A stretch of 64,000 bases of DNA from Candidatus Eiseniibacteriota bacterium (GTDB taxonomy: Bacteria; Eisenbacteria; RBG-16-71-46; CAIMUX01). The DNA is taken from positions 62,001 through 126,000 of the forward strand of contig JADJQY010000001.1 of assembly GCA_016712505.1 (NCBI GenBank), in the 5' to 3' direction. Both the position numbers and the translations under genes were made by a program. The notes below the pieces were generated by a model that searched no databases, had not been told where the DNA came from, and worked only from the letters and a program-made list of their open reading frames with translations. Below, in pieces: positions 7,925 to 17,121 of the stretch. How positions within the stretch are numbered: position 1 is the stretch's first letter; each line of letters starts with the position of its first letter.

Positions 7925-10900
7925 CTATCCCAGAGCAAGGGTCAGCACCGCCCCGACGACACCCAACACGACGGCGGCCGGACCGGAAGGCGAGGTGAGG
8001 AAGGACGCGTCTGTCACCTCCCCCATCCGATCCAGCTGGTCCGCTCGGTTCCCGCCCGGCGCCTCGGCCGCGGAATCTCGCGGCGTGAGCGGCGCCCAAC
8101 CGAGGCGCGACCGATGGAACAGCTTCTTCAGTGCACCCGCGTTGGTCTTCTGATCGAACTGGCGCAGTACGCGGGCGCGGCCGGCCTCGGCGAGGCGATC
8201 CGCCAGGTTGAGATCGAGCAGCAGCGCGGCGATCCGATCGGCCAAGGTTGTGACGTCCCCGGGCTCGGTGAGGTACCCATCGACGCCATCCTCGATCGCC
8301 TCGGGAATGCCGGAAACCTGAGTCGAGATCACCGGAACGCCCATCGCCATCGCCTCCAGCAGTACGGTCGGGATCCCATCGCGGTCGCCGTCCTGGGCAA
8401 TGACGCAAGGTTGCGCGAGGACGCGGGCTCGGGAGTAGTGCCTCTGCCGCAGCCGCGCCAGCGGCACCGAACCGACGAGGCGCACCGCGCCGGCCAGACC
8501 GAGCGACTCGGCCTGCGCCTTGAGCCGCCCCTCCTCCGGGCCTTCCCCTGCGATGACACAGCGGAACTTGACCCCACGCGCCCGCAGCACCGCGAGTGCG
8601 TCGATCAAGACATGGAACCCCTTCTTCTCGATCAGACGTCCGACGGCCAGGATGAGCGGGCGCCTGGAAGCGGGCCGTTGGCTCGGCTTGCGGAAGGGGA
8701 AGTCGTCCATGCGCAGGCCGATGTAGAGCGGCCGCACCCGGCCCTCCTTTACTTTCCAGCCCATGCTCTCGATGAACCGCTTGTTCTCCTCGCTGACCAC
8801 GACCACGAAGCGCGCGAGCTGCACCCGCTTCTTGAGCTTCTTGCTCTCGCCGTGCCGGTGTCCATCCCAGTACAGATCCTTCGCATGCGCGGTGAAGGAA
8901 AACGGCTTCTCCGAGATCATCGCCGCCAGCTTGGCCACCCGGGCGGGTCCACTGGCGAAGTGGGCATGGAAATGATCAATCCGTTCGCGAGTCGCGTGGT
9001 CGGCCACGATGACCGCCTGGGCAAACTTGTCGAGTGCCCGCCAGTCCCGTCGGGTGATGGCGAACCAGAGCGCCTTTCGGTACGAAACGGGTGATCGACG
9101 GAGGCAGCGGAAATGCGCCCCGATCACGCCGGGCGACACCAGCGCGCGCAGGCGAGGGAGGACCGTGGTGCGAGCCCGCACCGCCTCGACTCCGGCCTGC
9201 CGGGGTCCGGTCGGCGTCTTCATCGAGAAGGCCCGGACATCGACCCCCTGATGCTCCAGCTCGATCACCTCGTTGGTGATGAAGGTCTCGGAGAATCGGG
9301 GGAACATCTTCAGGACATATCCGATGCGCAACCTGCGCTCTTCCGCCCGCATCCCGCGCAGGCTCTCTACCCGGCAGAGGATCGTCTCGACCCGGTCGGT
9401 CCAGTCGTTCCCCTTCACCCGCGCCACGGCCGCGGCCCCCATCGTCACCCGCAGCTCGCGATCGCGCGCCAGCTCCACCAGCGCTCCGATCAAGGTGGCG
9501 GCATCGCCGGCCGGTACCAGGCGACCACAGTCGTGATCGACCAGCTCCGGGATCTCGCCCAGCCGGGATGCCACAATCGGTCGTCCCACCGCGAGGTACT
9601 CGAGCACCTTGAGCGGGGAGAAATAGAAGTGCTCCTGCGGCAGATACGGGGCCGCGAGGATGTCGGCGGCCCGGAGGCAGGCGGGAACTTCGTCCTGCGT
9701 CACCGCCCCGACGACCTTCACCAGGGACTCGAGTCCGTGCTTCTTGACCCGCTTCTCCAACGCCTTCTTCTCCGGTCCTTCACCGAGAAAGACCAGGCGC
9801 AGATTCGGCGCGCTGGCCCGCGCCTTCTCGAACGCCTCGAGCAGGAGCTGCACCCCGTGCCACGGCTTGAGCGAACCGCTGAACACCACCACGCACTCTT
9901 CGCTCCCGAATCCCCACGCTTCCCGTACGGCGGAGCCGTCGACTTCGGCGTGAAACCGCCGCCCGTCCACCCCATTGGAGAGCACGCTGACCTTGTCCGG
10001 GTGGGTCCCTTGCTCCATAGCCCAACGGCGGAGTTCGTGCGAGACGACGAAGAGATGGTCGGCGTTCCGGAGTACCCATCGTTCCAGGGCGCGAGTCAGG
10101 CGACCGAAGCGCAGCGTTCGATAGGCCGCTTCTTCGTCGGCGAGCGGCGCGTTCACTTCCACGATCCACGGCACCCCGGCGGCGCGACACGCCATCCCGG
10201 TCGCCACCGCGGACAGAGAATAGCGTTCGTAGACGAAGTCGGGGCGGCGCTCGGCGAGCGCTCGGCGCACCGCAGTCCGCATCGGAAGATTTAGCAGCAG
10301 CCGGCGGAGTTCCTTGATTCCTTCACGCAGGACGCCGGGCCGAAGACGCGTGGTCACGGCGTCGATCCAGCGCGGCGGCGTCACCACCTCGAGCGGAAGG
10401 GCGAAGGCGTTCTGGTCCTCCGGACCGGGGTTCGAGGTCAACACGGTCGTTTCGCAGCCTGCATCGACCAGTCGTTCCGACACCTGGCGGACGTGCGCCG
10501 AGGCCCCCTTGTGTCCGCGGACCGGGATACCGAGATCCCCCGTGACGTAGAGCGCGCGGTTCGGTCGCCGATGCCGCTCCATCAGAGCCGCGAGCCGCTC
10601 GCTGTTGCGCGAGAGATCGAATCGCTCCCGCACATCGATGGCCGCATGCTCCGCTCTGCGTCGGGCTGCGATCGGATCGTCCAGCGAGGCCCGAATCGCC
10701 TGCGCGAGCTGCTCGGGAGCATGGGGATCGACCAGGAGTCCGGTGACGTTATCCCGGATCAACTCCGGAATGGCCGAGACCCGGGTCGAGATCACCGGCA
10801 GGCCGGCGGTCATCGCCTCGACCAGCACATTCGGAATGCCATCCCGGTCCCCGTTCTCGAGCACGATGCAGGGCAGCACGAAGAGGCTCGCCTGCCGATA

Positions 10901-11890
10901 GTGCTCCCGGACCTCGCTCGGTGGCAGCGCTCCGAGAAAGCTCACCTGCTCACCAAGCCCCAGGCTCTTCACCTCGGCTTCGAGGGGCCCGCGCTCCGGA
11001 CCGTCCCCGACCACGGTGAGCGAGAACGCAGAGCCTTGATCCCGGAGGAGCGCACAGGCGCGCACCAGATCGATCAGGCCCTTCTTGGGAACCAATCGAC
11101 CGACGGCGAGAATGCGGCGGTCCGCGCTGGAGGCGCGCGGGGCGGCCGGCCCGTCGAGGCGTGTGCCGTGGTAGCCCACGTGCACCGGAGTGGTGCTGCC
11201 GAGGGAGCGCAGGAACTCGCCGTTGGCCTCGGTGCAGGTCCAGGCGAAGCGTGCGGCGTCGAGTTTGTTCCGCAGCGACTTCCGGTCGGAGAGGTAGAGA
11301 TCCTTCGCGTGGGCGGCGAAACTCCAGTTCCGGCCGATCAGCCGCGCGGCCCAGTGCACCACGCTGGCCGGCACATGGGCGAACCCGGCGTGGAGGTGAC
11401 TCACCCGATGCTCCAGGCAGACCTCCGCCAACGCACCGGCCTGGAAGAAACGCTTCCACGCCTTCCGCGATCCGCGGCGAGCCATCGAGGCGAAGACCCG
11501 GAGGTAAGCCCCGCGGTCGCGGTTCCAGAGACGCCGGTGCGCGCTCTTGAGCAGCGCCCTTCCCTCTTGCGTGTCAGGGTCCGGGAGGTAGATCGCCTCG
11601 GCCGCCAAGGCCAGTGCCTCCGTCGACTGGGTCGCGCCGGTCGGGCGCATGAGGGAGATGATGCGGACGTCCACCCCGCGGCGGATCAGTTCCTGCACTT
11701 CGTTCGTGATGAAGGTCTCCGACAGTCGCGGAAACATCTTCACCACGTAGGCGATCGGGCCCGAGGCGCTCACGGTTCCGTGTTCGGCACCGAAGGGATC
11801 AACACCGCGGTGGTCGAGACCGAGGTCGTCGAGACCGATGCGATCGACCCGGTTCGGTTCCGCACTCCGCGCTTCGGGTTCATCGTTCAT
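7925..11890 (-). CDS. Triple-domain GT4-family glycosyltransferase
   Basis: A 1321-residue protein with three consecutive GT-B, GT4-type units: about 44-440, 444-850 and 854-1255. Units 1 and 3 are close relatives; both open with VVKMFPR or VLKMFPR followed by SETFITNEV and contain the same AHAKDLY segment. Unit 2 is different and opens RALYVTGDLGIPVRGHKG. Each unit carries the nucleotide-sugar loop near its end (EAMTAGLPVIS, EYLAVGRPIVAS, EAMAMGVPVIS). The last 20 residues are hydrophobic (AAVVLGVVGAVLTLALG), a possible membrane tail. Its ATG overlaps the stop of the upstream lipoprotein gene (ATGA), so translation is coupled. Three separate sugar additions to one acceptor is an inference; donors and acceptor are unknown. 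Confidence 0.9.
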   Translation of the reverse strand: MNDEPEARSAEPNRVDRIGLDDLGLDHRGVDPFGAEHGTVSASGPIAYVVKMFPRLSETFITNEVQELIRRGVDVRIISLMRPTGATQSTEALALAAEAIYLPDPDTQEGRALLKSAHRRLWNRDRGAYLRVFASMARRGSRKAWKRFFQAGALAEVCLEHRVSHLHAGFAHVPASVVHWAARLIGRNWSFAAHAKDLYLSDRKSLRNKLDAARFAWTCTEANGEFLRSLGSTTPVHVGYHGTRLDGPAAPRASSADRRILAVGRLVPKKGLIDLVRACALLRDQGSAFSLTVVGDGPERGPLEAEVKSLGLGEQVSFLGALPPSEVREHYRQASLFVLPCIVLENGDRDGIPNVLVEAMTAGLPVISTRVSAIPELIRDNVTGLLVDPHAPEQLAQAIRASLDDPIAARRRAEHAAIDVRERFDLSRNSERLAALMERHRRPNRALYVTGDLGIPVRGHKGASAHVRQVSERLVDAGCETTVLTSNPGPEDQNAFALPLEVVTPPRWIDAVTTRLRPGVLREGIKELRRLLLNLPMRTAVRRALAERRPDFVYERYSLSAVATGMACRAAGVPWIVEVNAPLADEEAAYRTLRFGRLTRALERWVLRNADHLFVVSHELRRWAMEQGTHPDKVSVLSNGVDGRRFHAEVDGSAVREAWGFGSEECVVVFSGSLKPWHGVQLLLEAFEKARASAPNLRLVFLGEGPEKKALEKRVKKHGLESLVKVVGAVTQDEVPACLRAADILAAPYLPQEHFYFSPLKVLEYLAVGRPIVASRLGEIPELVDHDCGRLVPAGDAATLIGALVELARDRELRVTMGAAAVARVKGNDWTDRVETILCRVESLRGMRAEERRLRIGYVLKMFPRFSETFITNEVIELEHQGVDVRAFSMKTPTGPRQAGVEAVRARTTVLPRLRALVSPGVIGAHFRCLRRSPVSYRKALWFAITRRDWRALDKFAQAVIVADHATRERIDHFHAHFASGPARVAKLAAMISEKPFSFTAHAKDLYWDGHRHGESKKLKKRVQLARFVVVVSEENKRFIESMGWKVKEGRVRPLYIGLRMDDFPFRKPSQRPASRRPLILAVGRLIEKKGFHVLIDALAVLRARGVKFRCVIAGEGPEEGRLKAQAESLGLAGAVRLVGSVPLARLRQRHYSRARVLAQPCVIAQDGDRDGIPTVLLEAMAMGVPVISTQVSGIPEAIEDGVDGYLTEPGDVTTLADRIAALLLDLNLADRLAEAGRARVLRQFDQKTNAGALKKLFHRSRLGWAPLTPRDSAAEAPGGNRADQLDRMGEVTDASFLTSPSGPAAVVLGVVGAVLTLALG

Positions 11891-12609
11891 CGCAGGACTC
11901 CGCTGGTGAAGGTCACGTCGCGATACGCGGTCGTGTATCGCACTCCAGCAGAGGTGTCGAGAATCATGCGCCAGCGATACGTGCCCGGCTGAACAAATCT
12001 GTTTCGGAAGCTCCCCTGGTTCATCAGGCCGTTCCAGGCGACTTCGGCATCCTCGGTCCGTAGGCTGAACCAGACCGCGTCGCCGCTTTGCGCGTAAAAT
12101 CGCACCTGTGCCCGCCCACCGATCGCGTCGGACCGATCCCAGCGAATCTCGAGCGGCTCGAAGAGGGAGGGAAGCGCCTCGGTCCGTCCCGTATCCGGCT
12201 CTTTGATGTCGAAGCCGCGGGTGTCGATGTCGAGCGCGGGCGACTCGAATTCCGCTTCGGGCGTCGCCTGGTGGAACTCGAAGGTAGTCTTGTCGAAGTC
12301 GGCGCCCCCTTGGCCGTCGACACGAACGACGAAGAGTCCCGTGTCGGGGAGCAGGATTGCGAAACGTCCGGCGGCGTCGGTGCGATCTTCCGCCCAGAGG
12401 GAGTCGTCGCTCGCGCGCTCCAGCTTCACCTTGATGTCGGCGATGGGGTCGCCGTCCCGGAGAACGGTGCCGGTGATGTTCGGAATTGGAACCAGCGGCC
12501 CGACGGTCTCGTGGAGATCGGGGGTACAGGCGCTCGCACCTGTGAGCAGCAGGGAGAAAGCGAGGAGAAGAGCGCGACGGATACGTAGTCCCCGAACTTT
12601 GTCGTCCAT
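11887..12609 (-). CDS. Lipoprotein with a carboxypeptidase-regulatory-like domain
   Basis: A 240-residue predicted lipoprotein. The chosen ATG follows GGAGAAGG at good distance; an upstream ATG at 12627 in the same frame lacks a ribosome site. The N-terminus has basic residues, a hydrophobic stretch and a lipobox ending LTGASAC, so the mature protein would begin at that Cys. The next 80 residues (ITGTVLRDGDPIADIKVKL ... TDAAGRFAILLPDTG) match the beta-sandwich pattern of CarboxypepD_reg or SdrD-B-like domains. The C-terminal half is beta-rich and unrecognised. It sits between the propeller gene and the triple glycosyltransferase and overlaps the latter by 4 bases, suggesting an envelope anchor or scaffold for the same glycan pathway. 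No enzyme motif is visible. Confidence 0.78.
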   Translation of the reverse strand: MDDKVRGLRIRRALLLAFSLLLTGASACTPDLHETVGPLVPIPNITGTVLRDGDPIADIKVKLERASDDSLWAEDRTDAAGRFAILLPDTGLFVVRVDGQGGADFDKTTFEFHQATPEAEFESPALDIDTRGFDIKEPDTGRTEALPSLFEPLEIRWDRSDAIGGRAQVRFYAQSGDAVWFSLRTEDAEVAWNGLMNQGSFRNRFVQPGTYRWRMILDTSAGVRYTTAYRDVTFTSGVLR

Positions 12610-12648
12610 CGCGCCCTTCTCCATCATCGTTTCGTTGTTGAACCGTAC

Positions 12649-14097
12649 CTAGCGGACGCGCACCACGCGGCCGCCGGTCGTCTGTCCATCCAGTCGGTAG
12701 AGGTAGACGCCGGAGGGGAGCTCGCGCCCGGCAGCATCGCGCCCGTCCCAGATCGCGGGATCGTCGGCCGAGATCTCGACCCGTCGCACTTCACGTCCGG
12801 CCGCATCGACGAAGATCAGGTCGCGCGCTGCCTGCCCGGGCAGGGCCCCGAGCAGCCTCACGGTGGTGGCCCCGGCCGCGCTGAAGGGGTTCGGCGAGGC
12901 AATGAGCCGCAACCCGGAAGTGCTCCCGTCGGACACGTCGGCCACCGGTGCCCCGATCGAGTGCACGAAGCCGTTGAGTGACCCGACATACACGTGGTCA
13001 TTCGCGATCGCCGGCGCGGTTCGCACCGGGGAGCCCACGATCGACTGCCAGACCAGCACACCGCGGTTGACCGCGTACACCCGCCCGTTGTCCGCACCGA
13101 AGACTGCAACTTCGGCCGAGTCGGCCAGAAACGTCTTCACCGCGGGGGAAGAGAGAATCTCCGTGGTACCCATGTCATAGATCCAGGCCGTGTCGCCCTT
13201 GTCGTGGTAGCAGTAGAACTTGGTTCCGATCGGGAGGTAGATCTTCCCGTGGATTCCGATCGCGGCAGAGTTCCGCACCTGGTCCCCGGTGAAGATCACC
13301 CAGTCGAGCGTTCCGGTCGAGCGCAGCGCATAGACGAACCCGTCGTACGAGCCGACGATGATGTCGCCCCCCTGCCCGATGGCCGGAGAGGCCTTGACCG
13401 GACCACCGGTCTGGACCTGCCAGCGGAGCGTGCCGGTCGGATTCAGGGCGAAGACCTTGCCGGCGTTGTTGCCGAAGTAGACCGCGCCATCCGCGCCGAC
13501 ACAGGGAGACGAACGGATCGTGTCGGTAGTGGTGTAGCTCCACTTCAGCGTGCCGTTCGGGTTGACCGCCCACATCTTCCGGTCATCGCTTCCGGCGTAG
13601 ATCGTGCCGTCCGAGGCGATGGCCGGCGCGGTCTTGACCGCGCCCCCGGTGGTGAACGTCCACTTGAGGGTACCGTTCGCGTTGATCGCATAGAGCTTGC
13701 TGTCGGCCGATCCGACGTAGACCGTGCCGTCATCCGCCACCGCGGGGGTGGAGTACCGGATGTTCCCCAGCGTCGCGTAGATCCACTTCACCGAGCCGTT
13801 CGGATTCAGCGCGTACAGGTCCTTTCCCTGCGTTCCCGCGTAGATGGTGCCATTCGCATCGACAACCGGCGAGCTGAACTCGACCGTGTCGGCGACCGAA
13901 GCGCTCCAGGCGATGGTCCCATTGCTCGGGAGATTTCCGAAGGTCCGTCCCTCGTGGAGGAGGCTCCGGTGGAACATCGGCCAGGGGCCGGAATTGAGGC
14001 CCGCAGCCGTGGCCGGGTTCGACCCGAGCATCGCCGCCAGGACGGCGACTCCACCCAGGACGGTCGGGGTTCGTCCTGCCCACAAACGGAGTTTCAT
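12649..14097 (-). CDS. Secreted PQQ-type beta-propeller with FlgD/T9SS-like C-terminal domain
   Basis: A 482-residue exported protein. A signal peptide of about 32 residues ends near NPATAA. Residues 40-390 consist of repeated DGTIYAGS/DGTVYVGS strands followed by LYALNPNGSVKW-like turns, the pattern of BamB/PQQ-like eight-bladed propellers; the PQQ cofactor ligands of dehydrogenases are not apparent. Residues 395-482 form a FlgD-Ig/T9SS-type-A-like domain with IWDGRDAAGRELPSGVYLYR ending RVVRVR at the stop. An AGGAG site precedes the ATG. Placed third in the glycan cluster, it could be a surface or periplasmic scaffold; no catalytic role is supported. Confidence 0.85.
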   Translation of the reverse strand: MKLRLWAGRTPTVLGGVAVLAAMLGSNPATAAGLNSGPWPMFHRSLLHEGRTFGNLPSNGTIAWSASVADTVEFSSPVVDANGTIYAGTQGKDLYALNPNGSVKWIYATLGNIRYSTPAVADDGTVYVGSADSKLYAINANGTLKWTFTTGGAVKTAPAIASDGTIYAGSDDRKMWAVNPNGTLKWSYTTTDTIRSSPCVGADGAVYFGNNAGKVFALNPTGTLRWQVQTGGPVKASPAIGQGGDIIVGSYDGFVYALRSTGTLDWVIFTGDQVRNSAAIGIHGKIYLPIGTKFYCYHDKGDTAWIYDMGTTEILSSPAVKTFLADSAEVAVFGADNGRVYAVNRGVLVWQSIVGSPVRTAPAIANDHVYVGSLNGFVHSIGAPVADVSDGSTSGLRLIASPNPFSAAGATTVRLLGALPGQAARDLIFVDAAGREVRRVEISADDPAIWDGRDAAGRELPSGVYLYRLDGQTTGGRVVRVR

Positions 14098-14175
14098 TCC
14101 TCGGTCTCCTCTCTGCTGTCTTTGTCTGCTGGTGTTCCGGCTACCCGCTGATCCGGGTGCGTGCTGGCTCGGCTC

Positions 14176-15219
14176 TCAGTATTCCCACTCGAGCCCGAGG
14201 CCGATCGCGCCATCCTCGTACTCCCCCTCCTCGTCACTCCCATCGGCACCCGCGGGAAGGGTGATGTTTCGCCCGGCATACTCGGCGCCGATGAATGGGG
14301 AGAGAGCGCCGCGCCGCCAGAGCAGCCGGCCGCTGAAGGAGTAGCTGACGTCGTCTCGTTGATACCGGCTCGTGTCGTCGGGGTTGTCGGTGGTGAACCC
14401 ACGGAGTTTCGCTCGGCCGTCGATGCCCAGGACCCAGGAACGGGTCGGCAATTCGGCCGTGCCGCCCCCCAGGGTCAGTCGAGTACGCAGCCCGACCACA
14501 TGCTCGCGGTAGCCAAAGTCACTCCCGAGGTCCGGCTCGTTCCGCGATGCCGCGCCGGCGAACTCGTAGGACGGGGTGAAGCTCCAGGGGCCAAACGGTA
14601 CCACCATCGAGGCTCCGACGCCGACCCGCTTACGATCCCGCTCGTTGAACCAGCGGGACTCGTCCTGGCTCTCGAAGCTGCTGAAAACGGTTGTCGTGCG
14701 CCCAGCCAGCGTCGGGCGTGCATAAGCCACCTCGACTCCGATCCCGCGGTACGACTCCGGGCGGAAGAGCGGCGCCCCGGGCGGGGCGTCCTTGTCCAGT
14801 CGGTGCCGCAGGTAGACCTGCGGCTCGTAGGTCAGTGCCAGGGAGAGCACATCGATCTTGGTCAGCTTCTGCTTGAGCGAGAGATCGAACCGATCGCTCC
14901 GCAGGATTGGAAGATGGGCATACTGGGATCTCCGGTAGCCCAGTTCGGCCTTCATCCCCTTGGCGAACGTCTTGACCTTCCACTCCCCCCAGAGTTCCAG
15001 ATTCGCACGCCAGTCTTCGAGGCGATCGACCTGGAACCAGTACCCGGACGCGCCTGAATCGAAGGCATCGCGCTCCCCCTGCGAGGAGGAGAGCACATTG
15101 CTGTCGTGGCCGTAGCCGACGCGGCCGCCCCATCCATCGGGGGTGAGGCCGGCCTGACTCGAAGCGGCGCCGAGACCGAGCAGGGCGCAGACGACAACGG
15201 AGAGAATTCGCGGGGTCAT
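14176..15219 (-). CDS. Outer-membrane beta-barrel protein
   Basis: A 347-residue protein with a signal peptide (cleavage likely after SSQA, about residue 23). The rest alternates polar and hydrophobic residues in 9-12-residue strands separated by charged turns and ends in an aromatic residue (GLGLEWEY), the classic C-terminal signature for outer-membrane barrel insertion. The opening GWGGRVGYGHDSNV segment resembles surface-exposed barrels seen beside exopolysaccharide genes. Its ATG lies one base after the stop of the upstream glycosyltransferase gene, so the two are probably translated together, and no separate strong ribosome site is seen. A role in glycan secretion or anchoring is inferred from position only; the family is not identified. 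Confidence 0.75.
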   Translation of the reverse strand: MTPRILSVVVCALLGLGAASSQAGLTPDGWGGRVGYGHDSNVLSSSQGERDAFDSGASGYWFQVDRLEDWRANLELWGEWKVKTFAKGMKAELGYRRSQYAHLPILRSDRFDLSLKQKLTKIDVLSLALTYEPQVYLRHRLDKDAPPGAPLFRPESYRGIGVEVAYARPTLAGRTTTVFSSFESQDESRWFNERDRKRVGVGASMVVPFGPWSFTPSYEFAGAASRNEPDLGSDFGYREHVVGLRTRLTLGGGTAELPTRSWVLGIDGRAKLRGFTTDNPDDTSRYQRDDVSYSFSGRLLWRRGALSPFIGAEYAGRNITLPAGADGSDEEGEYEDGAIGLGLEWEY

Positions 15220-15220
15220 C

Positions 15221-16702
15221 TCAGGTTCGCGCCCCCGCCACCGCGCCCGGCCAGTACCACATGAAGGCCTCGCGCGGCCCGCGCAGCACTTCGGTGGCGC
15301 GGCTGAAGATGCCCGACGCTGTGGTCTCGCCCCCCGAGCGCTTCGGCGGTCGTGCCGGGGTCTTCTTGTTCCGCTTGATGCTGGTCACCAGCTCCGACCC
15401 CCGCGGCCGCCCGCCGAGTCCGCTGCAGAGCAGCGCCAGTTCATCGGTCATCCGCGCCAGTCCGTCCATCGCCGGGAGGTTCTCCTCGGTGATGGTCGGC
15501 CCGTCGCGCAAGATCTCGGCCGCCGCCAGCGCGATATCGAGCGAACTGGTCCTTCCCGGAGGCAGCACCTTCCAGAGCCCCCGGTCCTCGAGGGCACGCG
15601 CGCGGATCAACTGCTCCAGACGAGGCGCCACGCGCGGCAGCAGGAGTGCGGCGCGCGCGTGGGAAAGCAGTTCGCAGCAAGTGTTGTACCCCGCCATGGC
15701 GACCACCAGATCGGCCCCCGCCATCCGCTGCGGGAGGTCGGGCACGAATTCGAGCAGACTGGCGCCGCAGCTCTGGGCCAGCTCGCTCAGGCTCTTCCGA
15801 TCCGCTTCGTTCATCAGGGGGCCGGTGACGACCTCGACCTCGAGCAGCGACTCGGCCGGCGCGCTGATCTGCGTACGGGCGAGCTGGCACAGCCCCTGCA
15901 GTGCGTCGGAGAGAAACTCGTAGCCGTCGCCGCCGCCACCGGCAGTGAGCAAAACCTTTCGCGGCCGCTTGGCTCCGTTCGAACCGGTACCGTTGGGCAG
16001 CGCCGCGCTCTCGATCGTCGTGCCGCTCGGCGCCACGTGGTGGCCGTTCGGCGACACGTATCCGACATGCACCGTGCGATCAGCGGGAAGCCCATACGCC
16101 TCGACCGCGTCGAACACGTTCGGATCGCCAAAGACCAAGATCCGGTCGTAGTACTTCTCGAACAACTCGTAGGTGCCGTGCTCCTGCCAGTTCGCGCGAA
16201 TCAGCTCCGACTCATCGAGAATGTCGCGGAGGTCGAGCACGATCTTGGTCTCGGGACACTCCGTGCGCAGCATCTCCAGAGTCGGGAGAATCTCTCCCTT
16301 CATCCCTGCCGGGACGTTGTCGACCAGGAAGAGGTCCGGGCGAAACGCTTCGGCCGTACTCCGGATCACCTCGCGGCGCATCGCCTTGATCCGCTTGAAG
16401 TCGACGTCGAGATCGCGCGCGCGGTACTCGTTCGCTCCCGACTTCTGGACGCTCGGCAGCTTCACCAGGTCCGCCCCCGGGGGGAGCGGCATGTACGGTG
16501 CGACCGGCGAGCCGGAGAGAATCAGCGTGGCAGCGTTCGGGAATCGCTCCCGAATCGCCCGGGCGATCCGCAGCGTGCGGGTGAGGTGTCCCAAACCGTA
16601 GGTGTCGTGCGAGTACATGAGGACGCGGACGCTGTCGTGCGCCGCTGTCTCAGTGCGATCGGCCCGGGGGACCGTTAGGAGCTCGCTCTTCGGTTCGAAC
16701 AT
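15221..16702 (-). CDS. MurG/GT28-like glycosyltransferase
   Basis: A 493-residue GT-B-fold enzyme. The N-terminal domain has VLMYSHDTYGLGHLTR near residue 30, an opening typical of glycosyltransferases that scan GHxxR. The C-terminal domain has VLLTAGGGGDGYEF and a donor-binding segment VVAMAGYNTCCELL followed by LLPRVAPRLEQLIRA, matching the GT28 C-terminal pattern. The frame continues 28 codons upstream to a TTG, but the ATG chosen has GAGG eight bases before it, and the extra peptide is neither conserved-looking nor a signal. A Lys/Arg/Pro-rich linker and about 60 residues follow the catalytic part. It is the first gene of the minus-strand glycan cluster. Confidence 0.82.
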   Translation of the reverse strand: MFEPKSELLTVPRADRTETAAHDSVRVLMYSHDTYGLGHLTRTLRIARAIRERFPNAATLILSGSPVAPYMPLPPGADLVKLPSVQKSGANEYRARDLDVDFKRIKAMRREVIRSTAEAFRPDLFLVDNVPAGMKGEILPTLEMLRTECPETKIVLDLRDILDESELIRANWQEHGTYELFEKYYDRILVFGDPNVFDAVEAYGLPADRTVHVGYVSPNGHHVAPSGTTIESAALPNGTGSNGAKRPRKVLLTAGGGGDGYEFLSDALQGLCQLARTQISAPAESLLEVEVVTGPLMNEADRKSLSELAQSCGASLLEFVPDLPQRMAGADLVVAMAGYNTCCELLSHARAALLLPRVAPRLEQLIRARALEDRGLWKVLPPGRTSSLDIALAAAEILRDGPTITEENLPAMDGLARMTDELALLCSGLGGRPRGSELVTSIKRNKKTPARPPKRSGGETTASGIFSRATEVLRGPREAFMWYWPGAVAGART

Positions 16703-16837
16703 CAGGAGAACCTCGCTGCGTTTGACCTGTCCGGGGCAGCCCCCACCAGATGGAGGTAGCTGGTGCGAAGAGGTCGCAGCTCGCAAACTCCTGATACAAC
16801 CCTAACGAAAAGTCACGGCCGGCAGAACCTGGGTAAC

Positions 16838-16895
16838 TGACTTTATAAACAGCTCAATTACAATAACTAAACAAAATTACGCTCATATTGGTAGT
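16838..16895 (-). promoter_or_regulatory. AT-rich candidate promoter of the glycan cluster
   Basis: Read on the minus strand, this patch contains a TATAAA-like element at 16842-16847 preceded by AT-rich sequence (TTATTGTAATTG). No convincing -35 box lies at standard spacing, so this is an AT-rich leader with a possible -10 rather than a defined promoter. It lies about 140-190 bases upstream of the first gene and downstream of the previous gene's terminator-like hairpin. Confidence 0.3.
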
Positions 16896-17077
16896 GCGCA
16901 CCACCGATCCGTCGAGGCCAGGCGACCAGGAACCGGCCAGAAGTCTGCGGCAGGAGACCGGCCGCGATCGCCGCTCGCGCGGCACGTAGTAGTAAAGACG
17001 CAACCGCGGGACTCGGGGAAACGGGGGAACCTGGGCCCAACCCGCGGCGCGCTCCACCGCCGGGGTGGGAAGAGTGC

Positions 17078-17111
17078 CCCCGGATCGGGCCTTCGCGGGT
17101 CCGACCCGGGG
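17078..17111 (-). terminator. Hairpin downstream of the beta-helix protein gene
   Basis: CCCCGGATCGG (17078-17088) pairs with CCGACCCGGGG (17101-17111) at 10 of 11 positions across a 12-base loop, starting 11 bases after the stop codon of the minus-strand gene ending at 17122. No U-tract is obvious. Confidence 0.5.
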
Positions 17112-17121
17112 CGCCGCCGAC

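Larger units (their letters stand above)
16703..17121. other. Intergenic region upstream of the glycan cluster
   Basis: This 419-base region has no convincing gene. Its right edge holds a terminator-like hairpin for the beta-helix gene (17078-17111). Its middle (about 16835-16895) is markedly AT-rich compared with the rest of the window and is the natural site for a promoter driving the minus-strand cluster that starts at 16702. Confidence 0.6.

Noticed and set aside
6387..9094. Long plus-strand frames opposite the ABC-kinase and glycosyltransferase genes
   Set aside because: Shadow frames of the minus-strand genes with Arg/His-rich composition and no motifs.
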